From NCBI GenBank assembly GCA_900313265.1, contig OMRN01000341.1:1-12422 (forward strand): 12,422 nt of DNA, written 5' to 3'. Each line of letters starts with the position of its first letter. Position 1 is the first letter of the stretch. The notes under the pieces are model-generated. The model saw only the letters and a program-made list of their open reading frames with translations. It ran no database searches and had not been told where the DNA came from. Source of the DNA: an uncultured Lachnospiraceae bacterium. GTDB taxonomy: Bacteria; Bacillota; Clostridia; Lachnospirales; Lachnospiraceae. Position numbers and translations under genes: made by a program. Positions 1 to 8,441 of the stretch are shown piece after piece.

Positions 1-6
1 ATAAAG

Positions 7-225
7 ATGAGTGAAACAAAAAGTAAGAAATTTTTGTCTTTATCGGTTGGATTTTTAATCGGTTTTCTGATTGCCGGTGCCATTGAATGGATTTTATTCC
101 GGTACGGGATTCATCTTATTTTTATCCTGAGGCCGTATTTTAAGGATATTCTGATTCTGACCGGATTTGTCGGCCTTGTCGGAATGATTTTTGTCATCAA
201 ATTTATAAATGACCGATTTTTTTAA
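7..225 (+). CDS. Small two-helix membrane protein, function unknown
   Basis: This 72-residue protein has a short polar, lysine-containing N-terminus, a hydrophobic segment at about residues 12-33, a short basic/aromatic turn, and a second hydrophobic segment at about 45-66 ending in charged residues. It looks like a helical-hairpin inner-membrane protein. No family motif is recognised. The start is uncertain: only six bases precede the ATG, the reading frame is open to the window edge and no ribosome binding site can be seen, so the real gene may begin upstream. A stem-loop follows the stop, so it is probably the last gene of an upstream unit and not part of the MscS transcript. Confidence 0.6.
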   Translation: MSETKSKKFLSLSVGFLIGFLIAGAIEWILFRYGIHLIFILRPYFKDILILTGFVGLVGMIFVIKFINDRFF

Positions 226-260
226 TCTGCTTTTCACATTTCCCCTTATATATGCTATTA

Positions 261-292
261 CAAATCCCCCGGACACTGTTTCGGGGGATTTG
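261..292 (+). terminator. Perfect 11-bp stem-loop between the first gene and the mscS-like gene
   Basis: Bases 261-271 (CAAATCCCCCG) and 282-292 (CGGGGGATTTG) are exact inverted repeats around a 10-base loop. The five G-C pairs at the loop end make a stable hairpin. No clean T-run follows (TATTGCAG), so it is not a textbook intrinsic terminator, but its place just after a stop codon and before a strong promoter fits transcript termination or 3'-end protection. Confidence 0.6.
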
Positions 293-313
293 TATTGCAG
301 GGTATGACCTTTT

Positions 314-342
314 TTGACCCTGTCATCAGAATATGATATTAT
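314..342 (+). promoter_or_regulatory. Sigma-A-type extended -10 promoter for the mscS-like gene
   Basis: A -35 TTGACC (314-319) and a -10 TATTAT (337-342) are separated by exactly 17 bases. A TG dinucleotide at 334-335 gives an extended -10 element. Transcription would start near 349, leaving a leader of about 29 bases. The ribosome binding site AAGGGG (367-372) lies 5 bases before the ATG at 378. This is the best promoter match in the window and probably drives the three-gene envelope group. Confidence 0.75.
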
Positions 343-377
343 ACAAAGTGGATTTTAATGTGCTATAAGGGGAAAAA

Positions 378-3269
378 ATGAAACTGAAAAAAGGAAAAAA
401 AATAAGCAGTATTGTTCTTGCATTTGCCGGATGTCTCGTGCTTTTTCTGGCGGTGGGATTTGTCCAGTTTTTTACCGTTCGGGTGGCAATGGCTGTCGAG
501 CAGGACTATCGTTTTGAACAGTCCGTAGCGGATTTGCGTTATATCTTAAGCAGAATAAATGATCCGTACAGCGAAGAGGGCGTGGACGGGCAGATCTGGG
601 CATCCACCCGTATAGCCGCACGTGCGCTTGCCGATGAGAATGCCCGTATCTGGAACGGAAAAACGGGAACATTTAAAGACGGTTATATTTTAAAAATAAC
701 CGATGAGGGAGTGGAGTATCCGGAAGATTTTCCTTATATCGAAACAGCGCCGCTAACACGCCGGGATTTTGAAGAAGCGGATCGAATCCGGCATGAGAGT
801 AAAGGACTTTACGAGACGGTTCTGTATAGCGACCGGGATGGAAAAGATGTGCTGTTTTACAGGTATCCCATCAGGGGGGATTACTATTATCTGACATTTG
901 AATCTTTCGAAAACTTCGGAGGAAGTGATACTCGTCTTGAGGAGGCGAACAGGACGATTGAATTTGTCGAGCAGGCCTATGATATTCAGGTCGGTCTCCT
1001 CGATATGGAAGATATGAGTGTTTCGGAGTGGCCGTTTGAAGACCCGAAGGACAGTCCGGAAAAACTCGAGATTTCCATGGAGGTCGGGAACAACCGGCTT
1101 GTTCGCACCACGCAGGGGTGGAAATGGTGTCAGATGGCGGAAATAAATAATCTGTACTGTGCGGTTATTTTTACCGACATTATTACCGTAAAAAACGGTT
1201 TCAGAATCCTCCCGGTAATTCTACTTTACGCACTTTTTCTGACCGTCTTCATTGTCTGGGGATTTGCGCTCTATCGTTATGCGGGTACGACGAGTTTTAC
1301 TCCGGCAAAAAGGGAATATTATTCCCCGTCAAAGGTGAAGGTGAGGGTAATCGGATACGGTATTCTAACGGTTTTTCTGTTCTTTTTTGCCACCCTGTAT
1401 ATTGATGCTTTGGGAAATCTGTTCCGGGTTAATATGGAATGCAGCGAAACGTTGTCAAAACTTTTTTCCCAGGTGGATCAAAATGAGGCCATTAAAAATG
1501 CCAACAGGGAATTATATGATTCCTGTCTCTTTTCCAATCTGGAATTTACATCCGATCTGCTGGAGGAGTATCCCAAACTTCAAACACGGGAATTTCTTGA
1601 AGATGCAGGCCGTCATCTTCAGGCGGATTTTCTGGTTATCTATGATTCGAAAGGAAAGGAGCTTCTTTCGGATTCCGATTATCTGGGACTTTCCTTAGAA
1701 GATGCCGAGGGGGAAGAGAGGAGACTTCAAAGTCTGTTAAACGGAGTATCATCCGTTTTCCGTGAAGCAATTTACGATGAACGAATCGGAAGTGCACCGG
1801 AATCCTTCGGTGTACCGATGAGCCTTAATGATACCGGAGCTTACGGGGCTTTGGTTGCCTATATGAATCCCGGACTGCGTGAAAATCTTGGGAACATCAG
1901 CTCCAATACGCTGGTAGAGATAGCCGCATCCAATACAAGACTGTTATTCAGTGTTGACCAGGAGAGCCTTAAAGTAATCGATTCCACGAATAAGGATTTA
2001 ATCGGCCGAAACGTAACGGAACTCGGCATGTCAAATAAGTCCGTTAAGGATCATTTTATGGGATTCTTTATGCTCAACGATGCTCATTATTATGGGATTT
2101 CCAATTCTCACGGAGGTATCCTGTATTATATTGCCGGAAATCAGAATGATGTCCTGGCAGATATGTTTCCTACGGCATTTATCGCCACAATTGTATATTT
2201 GATTTTCTTTATTGTGATTGCGAGAATGCTTCTTTCCGATTACCGGGAGGAAAATATTCAGTGGATGATCAGTGAGAAAATTGCGGATGATGATATGATA
2301 ACGACATCGGACGGCATGAAGAAACACTCGGTGGATGTATCTCAAAGATGGATTCTGCTTCGAAAACTCCGGGGGAAAAAGAGCCCGGAAGATGTTGCCC
2401 TGATTGTGGGAGAAGCCATTGTACTTACCATTCTTATCGCAGGTGCGGTGTGGTATCTGGTTGCCGCGGCAGAAAAAAACAGTGCAACGAATCTTATTTC
2501 CTACTGTATTCACGGTGACTGGGAGAAAGGATTTAATCTCTTTGCGCTGACAAAGATTCTGCTTCTTCTCGGAATCGTTTTATTCGGTATTTTCCTCTCG
2601 GAAGTAATCAATTTTGCTGTCAGCAGAATGATGGATACGAAGGCAGAGACCATCGGACGTCTGATGATGAATATCATCCGGTATGCACTGATTATTCTTT
2701 TTATCTATTATTCGCTTGATTATCTGGGATTCGATACCCGTACGGTTTTAGCATCCATCGGCCTTTTGGGCTTAGCCATCTCAATCGGGGCAAAGGATTT
2801 AGTTACCGATGTAATTGCCGGTCTGTCCATTGTTTTCGAAGGGGAATACCAGGTAGGAGATATCGTGGAAATCGGAGGATTCCGCGGCAAGGTAATCGAA
2901 ATCGGCGTCCGTTCGACCAAACTCGAAGGACGGGGCGGAAATATCAAAATTATTTCAAACCGGGATGTGAAGAATGTCCTGAATATGACACGGCTCAATT
3001 CCTGGTGTACCGTGGAACTGAAAATCAGCAGCGAGGAACCGCTCGAAGAGATGGAAGAGGTATTTAATGCTAAACTGCCGGAAATCGGAAAACAGATGCC
3101 GCAGATTATCAGCGGTCCGGTTTATAAAGGAGTGGTTGCTTTTGACGGAAGAAGCAGAACCGTTTCCATCATCGCGGAATGCCGGGAGAGCGATTATCAC
3201 CGGGTAGAGCGCGAGCTGATGCGGTCGCTGAATGTTTTGTGTGTGGAGAATGATATCAAACTGCAGTAA
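378..3269 (+). CDS. Large MscS-family mechanosensitive channel with two extracytoplasmic sensor-like regions
   Basis: The C-terminal third carries the MscS core. A Gly/Ala/Ser-rich pore helix lies at about residues 787-812, followed directly by the beta-domain signature (VGDIVEIGG from residue 826) and the cytoplasmic vestibule. E. coli MscS has about 286 residues; this protein has 963. Hydrophobic segments are seen near residues 10-32, 277-299, 325-346, 598-617, 675-696, 723-745, 767-784 and 787-812. Eight helices put both ends in the cytoplasm and leave two outside regions of about 245-250 residues (33-276 and 347-597). The second resembles a tandem Cache sensor: VIYDSKG around residue 423, and DSTNKDLIGRNV from residue 535, the usual Asp...GxxV end of a Cache strand. 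The start is set by a good Shine-Dalgarno 5 bases upstream. The MscS assignment is firm. The Cache assignment is from pattern recognition only. The gene likely heads an operon with the two lipoprotein genes downstream. Confidence 0.9.
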   Translation: MKLKKGKKISSIVLAFAGCLVLFLAVGFVQFFTVRVAMAVEQDYRFEQSVADLRYILSRINDPYSEEGVDGQIWASTRIAARALADENARIWNGKTGTFKDGYILKITDEGVEYPEDFPYIETAPLTRRDFEEADRIRHESKGLYETVLYSDRDGKDVLFYRYPIRGDYYYLTFESFENFGGSDTRLEEANRTIEFVEQAYDIQVGLLDMEDMSVSEWPFEDPKDSPEKLEISMEVGNNRLVRTTQGWKWCQMAEINNLYCAVIFTDIITVKNGFRILPVILLYALFLTVFIVWGFALYRYAGTTSFTPAKREYYSPSKVKVRVIGYGILTVFLFFFATLYIDALGNLFRVNMECSETLSKLFSQVDQNEAIKNANRELYDSCLFSNLEFTSDLLEEYPKLQTREFLEDAGRHLQADFLVIYDSKGKELLSDSDYLGLSLEDAEGEERRLQSLLNGVSSVFREAIYDERIGSAPESFGVPMSLNDTGAYGALVAYMNPGLRENLGNISSNTLVEIAASNTRLLFSVDQESLKVIDSTNKDLIGRNVTELGMSNKSVKDHFMGFFMLNDAHYYGISNSHGGILYYIAGNQNDVLADMFPTAFIATIVYLIFFIVIARMLLSDYREENIQWMISEKIADDDMITTSDGMKKHSVDVSQRWILLRKLRGKKSPEDVALIVGEAIVLTILIAGAVWYLVAAAEKNSATNLISYCIHGDWEKGFNLFALTKILLLLGIVLFGIFLSEVINFAVSRMMDTKAETIGRLMMNIIRYALIILFIYYSLDYLGFDTRTVLASIGLLGLAISIGAKDLVTDVIAGLSIVFEGEYQVGDIVEIGGFRGKVIEIGVRSTKLEGRGGNIKIISNRDVKNVLNMTRLNSWCTVELKISSEEPLEEMEEVFNAKLPEIGKQMPQIISGPVYKGVVAFDGRSRTVSIIAECRESDYHRVERELMRSLNVLCVENDIKLQ

Positions 3270-3293
3270 GTTAAAAGAAATAAGTCTGTTTAA

Positions 3294-3298
3294 AGAGG
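3294..3298 (+). promoter_or_regulatory. Ribosome binding site that fixes the lipoprotein start at 3307
   Basis: AGAGG lies 8 bases before the ATG at 3307. The upstream in-frame ATG at 3232 would overlap the mscS-like gene, has no comparable site, and would put 25 residues ahead of a normal lipoprotein signal peptide. The 3307 start is therefore preferred. Confidence 0.7.
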
Positions 3299-3306
3299 TT
3301 TTAACG

Positions 3307-5892
3307 ATGAGTAAAACGATTCAAAAAAATTTAAAGAGGTTTTTATGTGTTACACTCGGAGCGGTAATGATTTTTTCTTTTACCTCCTGCAGTAAACTGG
3401 GAGGAAGTACCGGTAATGTTTCCGGAATCGTTGTAGATGCAGCGGATGCCGAAGGGTCCAAGGATGCGGTATTCCGTCGTACGACGCCGGTTGAACTGCC
3501 GTTTAATGCCGACAAAATTCTGACCCGGAACGGAAAGATTGTATTTTTCTCGGATTCATACGGGAGTCCGGAGTACGGGATGGATGACTGGTACTGGGAT
3601 GATATGGGCTATTACGAAACCGAAGAAATCATAGAAGAGGATACATCATCGGAGGAGTTTACCGAAGAGGCCGGCGAGGGAGAAAGCGAAACACAGGGAG
3701 AAAATATCGAAGAGGAAATCCCGGAAGATACGGCAGACAAAACATCACAGGGAGATTTGGAGGAAAGCGAATTTACGGAAGGTGAAATCGCTGAAGGAGA
3801 TTTTTCCGAAGAGGATTTCTTTGAAGATGAACCTTTCGAAGAACCGGATTCGTTGCTGTCCTTCGGATGGATAACGGCGGATTCGGACGGAACGCTGGGA
3901 AAGGACGTTATATATCAGGAGAATTATCCCGCAACAAAGAGCAGAATGATCGAATGCGAGAATTTAAACAGCCAGGGAAACCTGGTTGTCGGAATCAGCG
4001 AGTTTGATTATGAAAAAGAGAAATATGCACGTATGCTTCTTGAAATTACCCTTGAAGGAGAGAAGGTTTCGGAAACGCCGATTGTTTTTCCGGCGACGGT
4101 CAACGAAATTTACCGGATGTTTATTACCGACAGCGGAGTGATTGCCGCGACAACGGATGACGGGCTTTATCTTTTTGATGAGGACGCAAATCAGACCGGT
4201 CGCGTGGATATAAAAAAGAACTGGGAAGTGCTCAACATCCTTTCGAACGCGAAAAACGAAATCTATCTGGTTTATTATAACGAGAATTATACGATGAATC
4301 TGTGCAAGATTCTGCCGGAGTCACAGTCTGTAGGGGAAAGCATCGACGCAAACGGAAGTTTCGGAATCGGATATAAGTATATAAGTTCAACGCAGCACGA
4401 TTTCTACTGCCAGGATTCGGCCGGTATTTATACGGCGGATATCGATGATGACGAAATCGAATATAATATCATTTTTAACTTCCTCGATTCCGATGTTATG
4501 GATTATGACTTACAATCGTTTGCCTGCCTCGACGATGAGACGGTAATATTAGCGGACAGAGGGGAAGGAGAACTTAACGGGATCTATAAAAAAGTTCCTC
4601 CTGCGGAAATAAAAGACAAGAAAATCATTACACTCGGAAGTGTGTATTCCGTCAGCTATGATATTCGTCAGAGAATTCTCGAATATAACAAAACAAGTGA
4701 AGACTACCGTATCCGTATGGTGGATTATGAAAAATTCTATTCGGAAGATGATCCGCTTGCTCCGGAAAGACAGTTCCAGAATGATATCTTATCAAGCGCC
4801 GGACCGGACATTATCGTGACCAGCTATATGGTGAACCCGGGAATCTATATTTCCAAGGGCGTTTTTGCGGATATTTACCCGCTTATGGAGAAAAGCGGAA
4901 TAAACAAAGAGGATTATCTTTCCAATATTCTCGAAGCCGGTTCCAGGGACGGACATCTTTATGTGCTTATGCCCGGTTTTTCCGTTGAGTATGTGGCTTT
5001 AAAGAAATCGATTCTCGGAGACCGGCCGGGTATTTCCATGAAGGAAATGATTGAACTGGAAAAACAGTATGACTGCGTGGGCGGGGGATTCTCGCAAACA
5101 ACAAGACAAATGGCACTCGAAAAGATGTTATATTATACGGCGGACAGTTTCTATGACGTCGGAGCCGGGGAGTGTAATTTCGATTCCGAAGAATTTATTG
5201 AGGCTTTGGAGTGGGCAAAGAATTATCCGGAAGAATTAGAGAGTGATGATGATTATTTATCTTCCGTAAGAGCAGAGGAAGCTGCTTTTCATAAGAACGA
5301 ATGTCTGATGTCGGAAGGCATGCTGTATGATTTCCGCCGCGTGAACGAACTTCAGGATATCACTTTCGGAGAGGACGTGGCATTTATCGGATTCCCGGGT
5401 TCCACCAATCCTTCCTCGGGTGCTATTGTGGCGGATTTGGGATTTGCGATTTCCGCACTGGGAGATAATCAGGAGGCAGCCTTTGATTTTATCAAATATT
5501 ATCTGTCGGAGGATTATCAGATGCCGGATGATAAAATGTCTTCCACCTATCAGATTCCGATACTGAAAAAGGCTCTGGAAGAAAAATTCCGGATTGAATC
5601 CGAGGATCCGTTCTACTATAATGAGCGGACCGGAAAGAAGGAATATCATAAAGAAACGGGATATTCCTATGCAAGAGGAAAAGAAATCGAAGTGGAAACG
5701 CTTTCGGATAAAGATATTGAAATGATCCGGAATTTTATCGAAAGCACCACGAACTTTACCAATTACGACCGGCAGATTTTCGATATCGTAAAAGAGGAGG
5801 CGGCGCCGTTCTTTGCCGGACAGAAAACGGCGGAAGATGCTGCCAGAATCATACAGAGCCGTGCCAGAATATATGTGCTTGAGAGTCTGTAA
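3307..5892 (+). CDS. Lipoprotein fusing an acidic linker, a propeller-like segment and a family 1 solute-binding domain
   Basis: From the chosen ATG the protein has 861 residues. It starts with a lipoprotein signal: basic n-region, hydrophobic core, then FTSC with Cys28 as the likely lipidated residue. Residues about 91-182 form an extremely Glu/Asp-rich linker with degenerate EFTE/EGE repeats. Residues about 183-435 show alternating short beta-like stretches separated by turns (for example GLYLFDEDANQTG), suggesting a propeller-like fold. Residues about 438-861 resemble extracellular solute-binding protein family 1: a first strand (KKIITLGSVYS), GPDIIV at 499-504, then GVFADIYPLME and a C-terminal helical lobe. 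No permease or ATPase gene lies beside it, so transport is not established; it may bind a ligand for sensing or work with a distant ABC transporter. It follows the mscS-like gene by 37 bases, so co-transcription is likely. The binding-protein call is good; the propeller call and ligand are uncertain. Confidence 0.8.
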   Translation: MSKTIQKNLKRFLCVTLGAVMIFSFTSCSKLGGSTGNVSGIVVDAADAEGSKDAVFRRTTPVELPFNADKILTRNGKIVFFSDSYGSPEYGMDDWYWDDMGYYETEEIIEEDTSSEEFTEEAGEGESETQGENIEEEIPEDTADKTSQGDLEESEFTEGEIAEGDFSEEDFFEDEPFEEPDSLLSFGWITADSDGTLGKDVIYQENYPATKSRMIECENLNSQGNLVVGISEFDYEKEKYARMLLEITLEGEKVSETPIVFPATVNEIYRMFITDSGVIAATTDDGLYLFDEDANQTGRVDIKKNWEVLNILSNAKNEIYLVYYNENYTMNLCKILPESQSVGESIDANGSFGIGYKYISSTQHDFYCQDSAGIYTADIDDDEIEYNIIFNFLDSDVMDYDLQSFACLDDETVILADRGEGELNGIYKKVPPAEIKDKKIITLGSVYSVSYDIRQRILEYNKTSEDYRIRMVDYEKFYSEDDPLAPERQFQNDILSSAGPDIIVTSYMVNPGIYISKGVFADIYPLMEKSGINKEDYLSNILEAGSRDGHLYVLMPGFSVEYVALKKSILGDRPGISMKEMIELEKQYDCVGGGFSQTTRQMALEKMLYYTADSFYDVGAGECNFDSEEFIEALEWAKNYPEELESDDDYLSSVRAEEAAFHKNECLMSEGMLYDFRRVNELQDITFGEDVAFIGFPGSTNPSSGAIVADLGFAISALGDNQEAAFDFIKYYLSEDYQMPDDKMSSTYQIPILKKALEEKFRIESEDPFYYNERTGKKEYHKETGYSYARGKEIEVETLSDKDIEMIRNFIESTTNFTNYDRQIFDIVKEEAAPFFAGQKTAEDAARIIQSRARIYVLESL

Positions 5893-5969
5893 ACATTCAT
5901 GGAAAGACAGAAAAGAAAAATATTATTCCGGATAAATAGTACAGAATACAAAAGGAACGAATAATTGTC

Positions 5970-7754
5970 ATGAAGAAAGAAAAGAAGAAAGAATTATTCA
6001 GAAGGATATCACTTATTCTGACACTGCTGATTCTTGTAACATCAATTGCGTGTGTCAAAACGGAAAATCCGTCCTCTGAGATACCGTTCGACCGGATTAC
6101 TTCATCCGAAAGCGTTTCCGGAGAAACTCTTACGTCAGAAGATATTACGGTACCGGAAGAAAGCGAAAAAGCCGAAAAGAACGGTGAGATTTTTATTCTT
6201 TATACAAGCGATGTACACTGCGGCATTGATCAGAGATTCGGATATGCCATGCTCGAAGCGGTCAGGGAATCCCTTGAACAGAAAGGATATACGACGCTTT
6301 TGGTGGATGACGGGGATGCCGTTCAGGGCGAAAACATCGGAACGCTAAGCAAAGGGGAAGCCATTATCCGTTTAATGAACGGTTTAAAATATGATGTGGC
6401 GATTCCGGGAAATCATGAATTCGATTACGGCATGGATCAGTTTTTCAAACTGACCGAAATGGCGGATTTTCCGTATATCAGCTGTAACTTCAACAAGGAA
6501 GGGGAACTGATTTTTGACCCTTATATCATCAAAGAGATAAACGGAACAAAGATTGCTTTTGTCGGAGTTACCACACCGAAAACGTTAAATTCATCCACTC
6601 CGAAATATTTTCAGGATGAAAACGGCAATTTTATCTACGGCTTTATGCAGGATGATGACGGAAGTCTTTTATATGAAACGCTGCAGAATGCTGTGGATTC
6701 GGCCCGCAGCGAAGGAGCGGACCTGGTTTATGTCATGGCACATACCGGAAATGATGTGAATGATTCTCCGTGGACCTGTGAGGATATTATCTCGCATACT
6801 TCCGGAATTGACGTGTATTTGGACGGTCACAGCCACGATACCGAGCAGGAAGTAATTCTGAATAAAGACGGAGAGCCGGTTCCCCGTTCCGGAGTAGGAA
6901 CGAAGATGGATGCCATCGGATTCAGTCACATTTCCGCTGACGGAGAAATACTCAAGACGGATATTTTAGCATGGCCGAGCGAGGAAGCTTTGGATGATTT
7001 TCTGATTCTGGATAATATTGTCAGCGAAATGGTTGACGAAGAAAAAAATGAAATGAATCAGAAACTGGGTATGGTTTTTGCGAAAACGGAAGAGGATCTT
7101 CGTGTGGATGATCCGGTTTTGGTGGATGACGAAGGCATACCGGTTCAGATTGTTCGCCGTATGGAAACCAATATGGGTGATTTATGTACGGATGCATACC
7201 GCGCCGAGTCCGAAGCGGACATCGCAATTTTAAATGCCGGTGCCATTCGGGCGAACATCGATAAGGGAGACATCACGTATAATGATATTTTATCCGTTGT
7301 TCCTTTCTGTGATGATGTGTGCGTTGCGGAAGTTACCGGGCAGCAGATTCTCGATGCTCTCGAATGGGGAGCCAGTACCTGTCCGGACAGAAACGGCGGT
7401 TTTCTGCAGGTTTCGGGCTTGAGTTATACCATTGATGTCAATGTCAAAAGCAGCTGTGTCAGTGACGATAACTCCATGTTTGTAAAAGTTGCCGGACAAA
7501 GAAGGGTAAAGGATGTCTTTGTCGGAGAGGATAAGCTCGATCCGAAGAAGACCTATACGGTGGCATCCAACAATTATCTTCTGATGGAAAACGGAGTCGG
7601 ATACACCATGTTTGACGGGGCGAATATTATAAAGACAAAAGTAAAAACGGAGAATCAGTGCCTGATTGATTATATTACGGACGATTTAGGGGGCGTTGTG
7701 GGCTCGGAATATGCCGATCCGTACGGTCAGGGACGGATTACGATTATCCAGTAA
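5970..7754 (+). CDS. Lipoprotein 5'-nucleotidase / UshA-type metallophosphoesterase
   Basis: This 594-residue protein has a lipoprotein signal ending SIAC (Cys28) and a Ser/Glu-rich spacer, so it is probably anchored outside the membrane. The metallophosphoesterase domain shows the dinuclear metal set in order: D81-x-H83, GD at 115-116, GNHEFDYG at 147-154, His258 and GHSH at 286-289. The C-terminal 5'-nucleotidase domain follows: a METNMGDL stretch, NAGAIRANI, and a late NNYLLMENGVGYTMF stretch matching the base-stacking region of the family. Length and order match complete UshA/YfkN-type enzymes, which release phosphate and nucleosides from nucleotides or act on 2',3'-cyclic nucleotides. 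The exact substrate cannot be read from sequence. The nearest purine-rich site (AAAGGA, 5951-5956) is 13 bases from the ATG, longer than usual. The gene lies 77 bases after the solute-binding lipoprotein gene, with no convincing promoter in between. Confidence 0.9.
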   Translation: MKKEKKKELFRRISLILTLLILVTSIACVKTENPSSEIPFDRITSSESVSGETLTSEDITVPEESEKAEKNGEIFILYTSDVHCGIDQRFGYAMLEAVRESLEQKGYTTLLVDDGDAVQGENIGTLSKGEAIIRLMNGLKYDVAIPGNHEFDYGMDQFFKLTEMADFPYISCNFNKEGELIFDPYIIKEINGTKIAFVGVTTPKTLNSSTPKYFQDENGNFIYGFMQDDDGSLLYETLQNAVDSARSEGADLVYVMAHTGNDVNDSPWTCEDIISHTSGIDVYLDGHSHDTEQEVILNKDGEPVPRSGVGTKMDAIGFSHISADGEILKTDILAWPSEEALDDFLILDNIVSEMVDEEKNEMNQKLGMVFAKTEEDLRVDDPVLVDDEGIPVQIVRRMETNMGDLCTDAYRAESEADIAILNAGAIRANIDKGDITYNDILSVVPFCDDVCVAEVTGQQILDALEWGASTCPDRNGGFLQVSGLSYTIDVNVKSSCVSDDNSMFVKVAGQRRVKDVFVGEDKLDPKKTYTVASNNYLLMENGVGYTMFDGANIIKTKVKTENQCLIDYITDDLGGVVGSEYADPYGQGRITIIQ

Positions 7755-7775
7755 CAACAAAACGGGTAATTTTTT
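7743..7775 (+). terminator. Weak hairpin plus T-run after the nucleotidase gene
   Basis: ATTATCC (7743-7749) can pair with GGGTAAT (7764-7770) with one G-U wobble, followed by a run of T to 7775. The stem is short and AT-rich and overlaps the stop codon, so it would be at best a modest intrinsic terminator separating the first gene group from the second. Confidence 0.4.
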
Positions 7776-7777
7776 CA

Positions 7778-7806
7778 TGGTTATCCGGATGCTTATATGG
7801 TAAAAT
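7778..7806 (+). promoter_or_regulatory. Likely extended -10 promoter for the second gene group
   Basis: TAAAAT (7801-7806) is preceded by TG at 7798-7799, giving an extended -10. The -35 position (TGGTTA, 7778-7783, 17-base spacing) matches only partly. Transcription would begin near 7813, leaving a leader of about 109 bases before the ATG at 7922. No riboswitch-like structure was recognised in that leader. Confidence 0.5.
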
Positions 7807-7908
7807 ATACACATGGTTTTTATTCAGCTTACCGAATTCGGGAATGAAGACCGGAACAAAAGAAACATACAGTTTAAAAAACTATATCAAATCATATTTC
7901 GTAAAACG

Positions 7909-7915
7909 AAAGGGG
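7909..7915 (+). promoter_or_regulatory. Strong ribosome binding site that fixes the start at 7922
   Basis: AAAGGGG lies 6 bases before the ATG at 7922. The frame is also open back to an ATG at 7844, but that codon has no properly spaced Shine-Dalgarno, so the first 26 codons of the longer frame are probably leader. Confidence 0.7.
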
Positions 7916-7921
7916 AAAACA

Positions 7922-8413
7922 ATGGACGGAAACAACGGATTTGACAACAACTATTCACAGACAAACGGCGGATTCGACGATTCGGCAACCCAGAGTTACA
8001 CACAGCCGGATTACTCACAACCGGGCAATACGCAGTCTTCGGGCTTTGCATCACAGGATTATTCATCCGGAGCCGGCTACGGATATACGGATCAAAGCAC
8101 GGGTGGTTATCAGAATACACCGTATTATTCCTATCAGGATACAGCTCCGCAGGGAAACGGGAAAAATGTATGTGGAAAATTATCGTTTATTTTCGGTATT
8201 GTTTCCATGTGTGTTTCCTGTTGCGGCGGCGGACTTCCCTTTGCGATTGCGGCTTTAATTCTCGGCAATATCGGTAAAGATTCCGAATTAAATGCCGATA
8301 AGGCGGCAAAGGGACGCACTTTCGGTATTATCGGAATCGTTCTTAACGTTATCTTTATTATTGTCTGGACAGTTGTCCGTGTTGTGTTGACACTCAATGA
8401 TTACAATTATTAA
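7922..8413 (+). CDS. DUF4190-like two-helix membrane protein with a Q/N/Y/G-rich N-terminus
   Basis: From the ATG with the strong ribosome binding site the product has 163 residues. The first 80 or so residues are low complexity, rich in Gln, Asn, Tyr, Ser, Gly and Asp with repeated YSQ/YTQ-like units, and look disordered and cytoplasmic. The C-terminal half starts GKLSFIFGIVSMCVSCCGGG and forms two hydrophobic helices (about 85-110 and 133-155) joined by a charged loop (GKDSELNADKAAKGR). This matches the architecture of DUF4190-type proteins common in Clostridia, whose role is not known. Three cysteines sit in or beside the first helix. It is the first gene after the 7778-7806 promoter and ends 28 bases before the cystatin-like lipoprotein gene. 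The family call rests on memory of the pattern. Confidence 0.75.
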   Translation: MDGNNGFDNNYSQTNGGFDDSATQSYTQPDYSQPGNTQSSGFASQDYSSGAGYGYTDQSTGGYQNTPYYSYQDTAPQGNGKNVCGKLSFIFGIVSMCVSCCGGGLPFAIAALILGNIGKDSELNADKAAKGRTFGIIGIVLNVIFIIVWTVVRVVLTLNDYNY

Positions 8414-8441
8414 TTTATAATAAACAGCAGGAGGAATCAAA

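Noticed and set aside
2031..2513. 160-codon open frame on the minus strand inside the mscS-like gene
   Set aside because: The composition is unlike a real protein, there is no start signal, and it lies wholly within a well-supported gene.
3232..3306. 25-codon upstream extension of the solute-binding lipoprotein, overlapping the mscS-like gene
   Set aside because: It would precede a normal lipoprotein signal peptide and lacks a ribosome binding site, whereas the ATG at 3307 has one at proper spacing.
5893..5969. Possible promoter (TATTAT at 5921-5926) before the nucleotidase gene
   Set aside because: The best -35 candidate (TTCATG-like) is weak and about 19 bases away, so read-through from the upstream gene is the simpler explanation.
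7844..7921. 26-codon upstream extension of the DUF4190-like protein
   Set aside because: No usable ribosome binding site before 7844, while AAAGGGG sits 6 bases before the ATG at 7922.
8387..8421. Perfect TTGACA (8387-8392) and TATAAT (8416-8421) before the cystatin-like lipoprotein gene
   Set aside because: The spacing is 23 bases, far from the 16-18 needed, and no good -10 lies at 17-18 bases from the TTGACA. A start driven by the TATAAT alone would put the ribosome binding site at the very 5' end.
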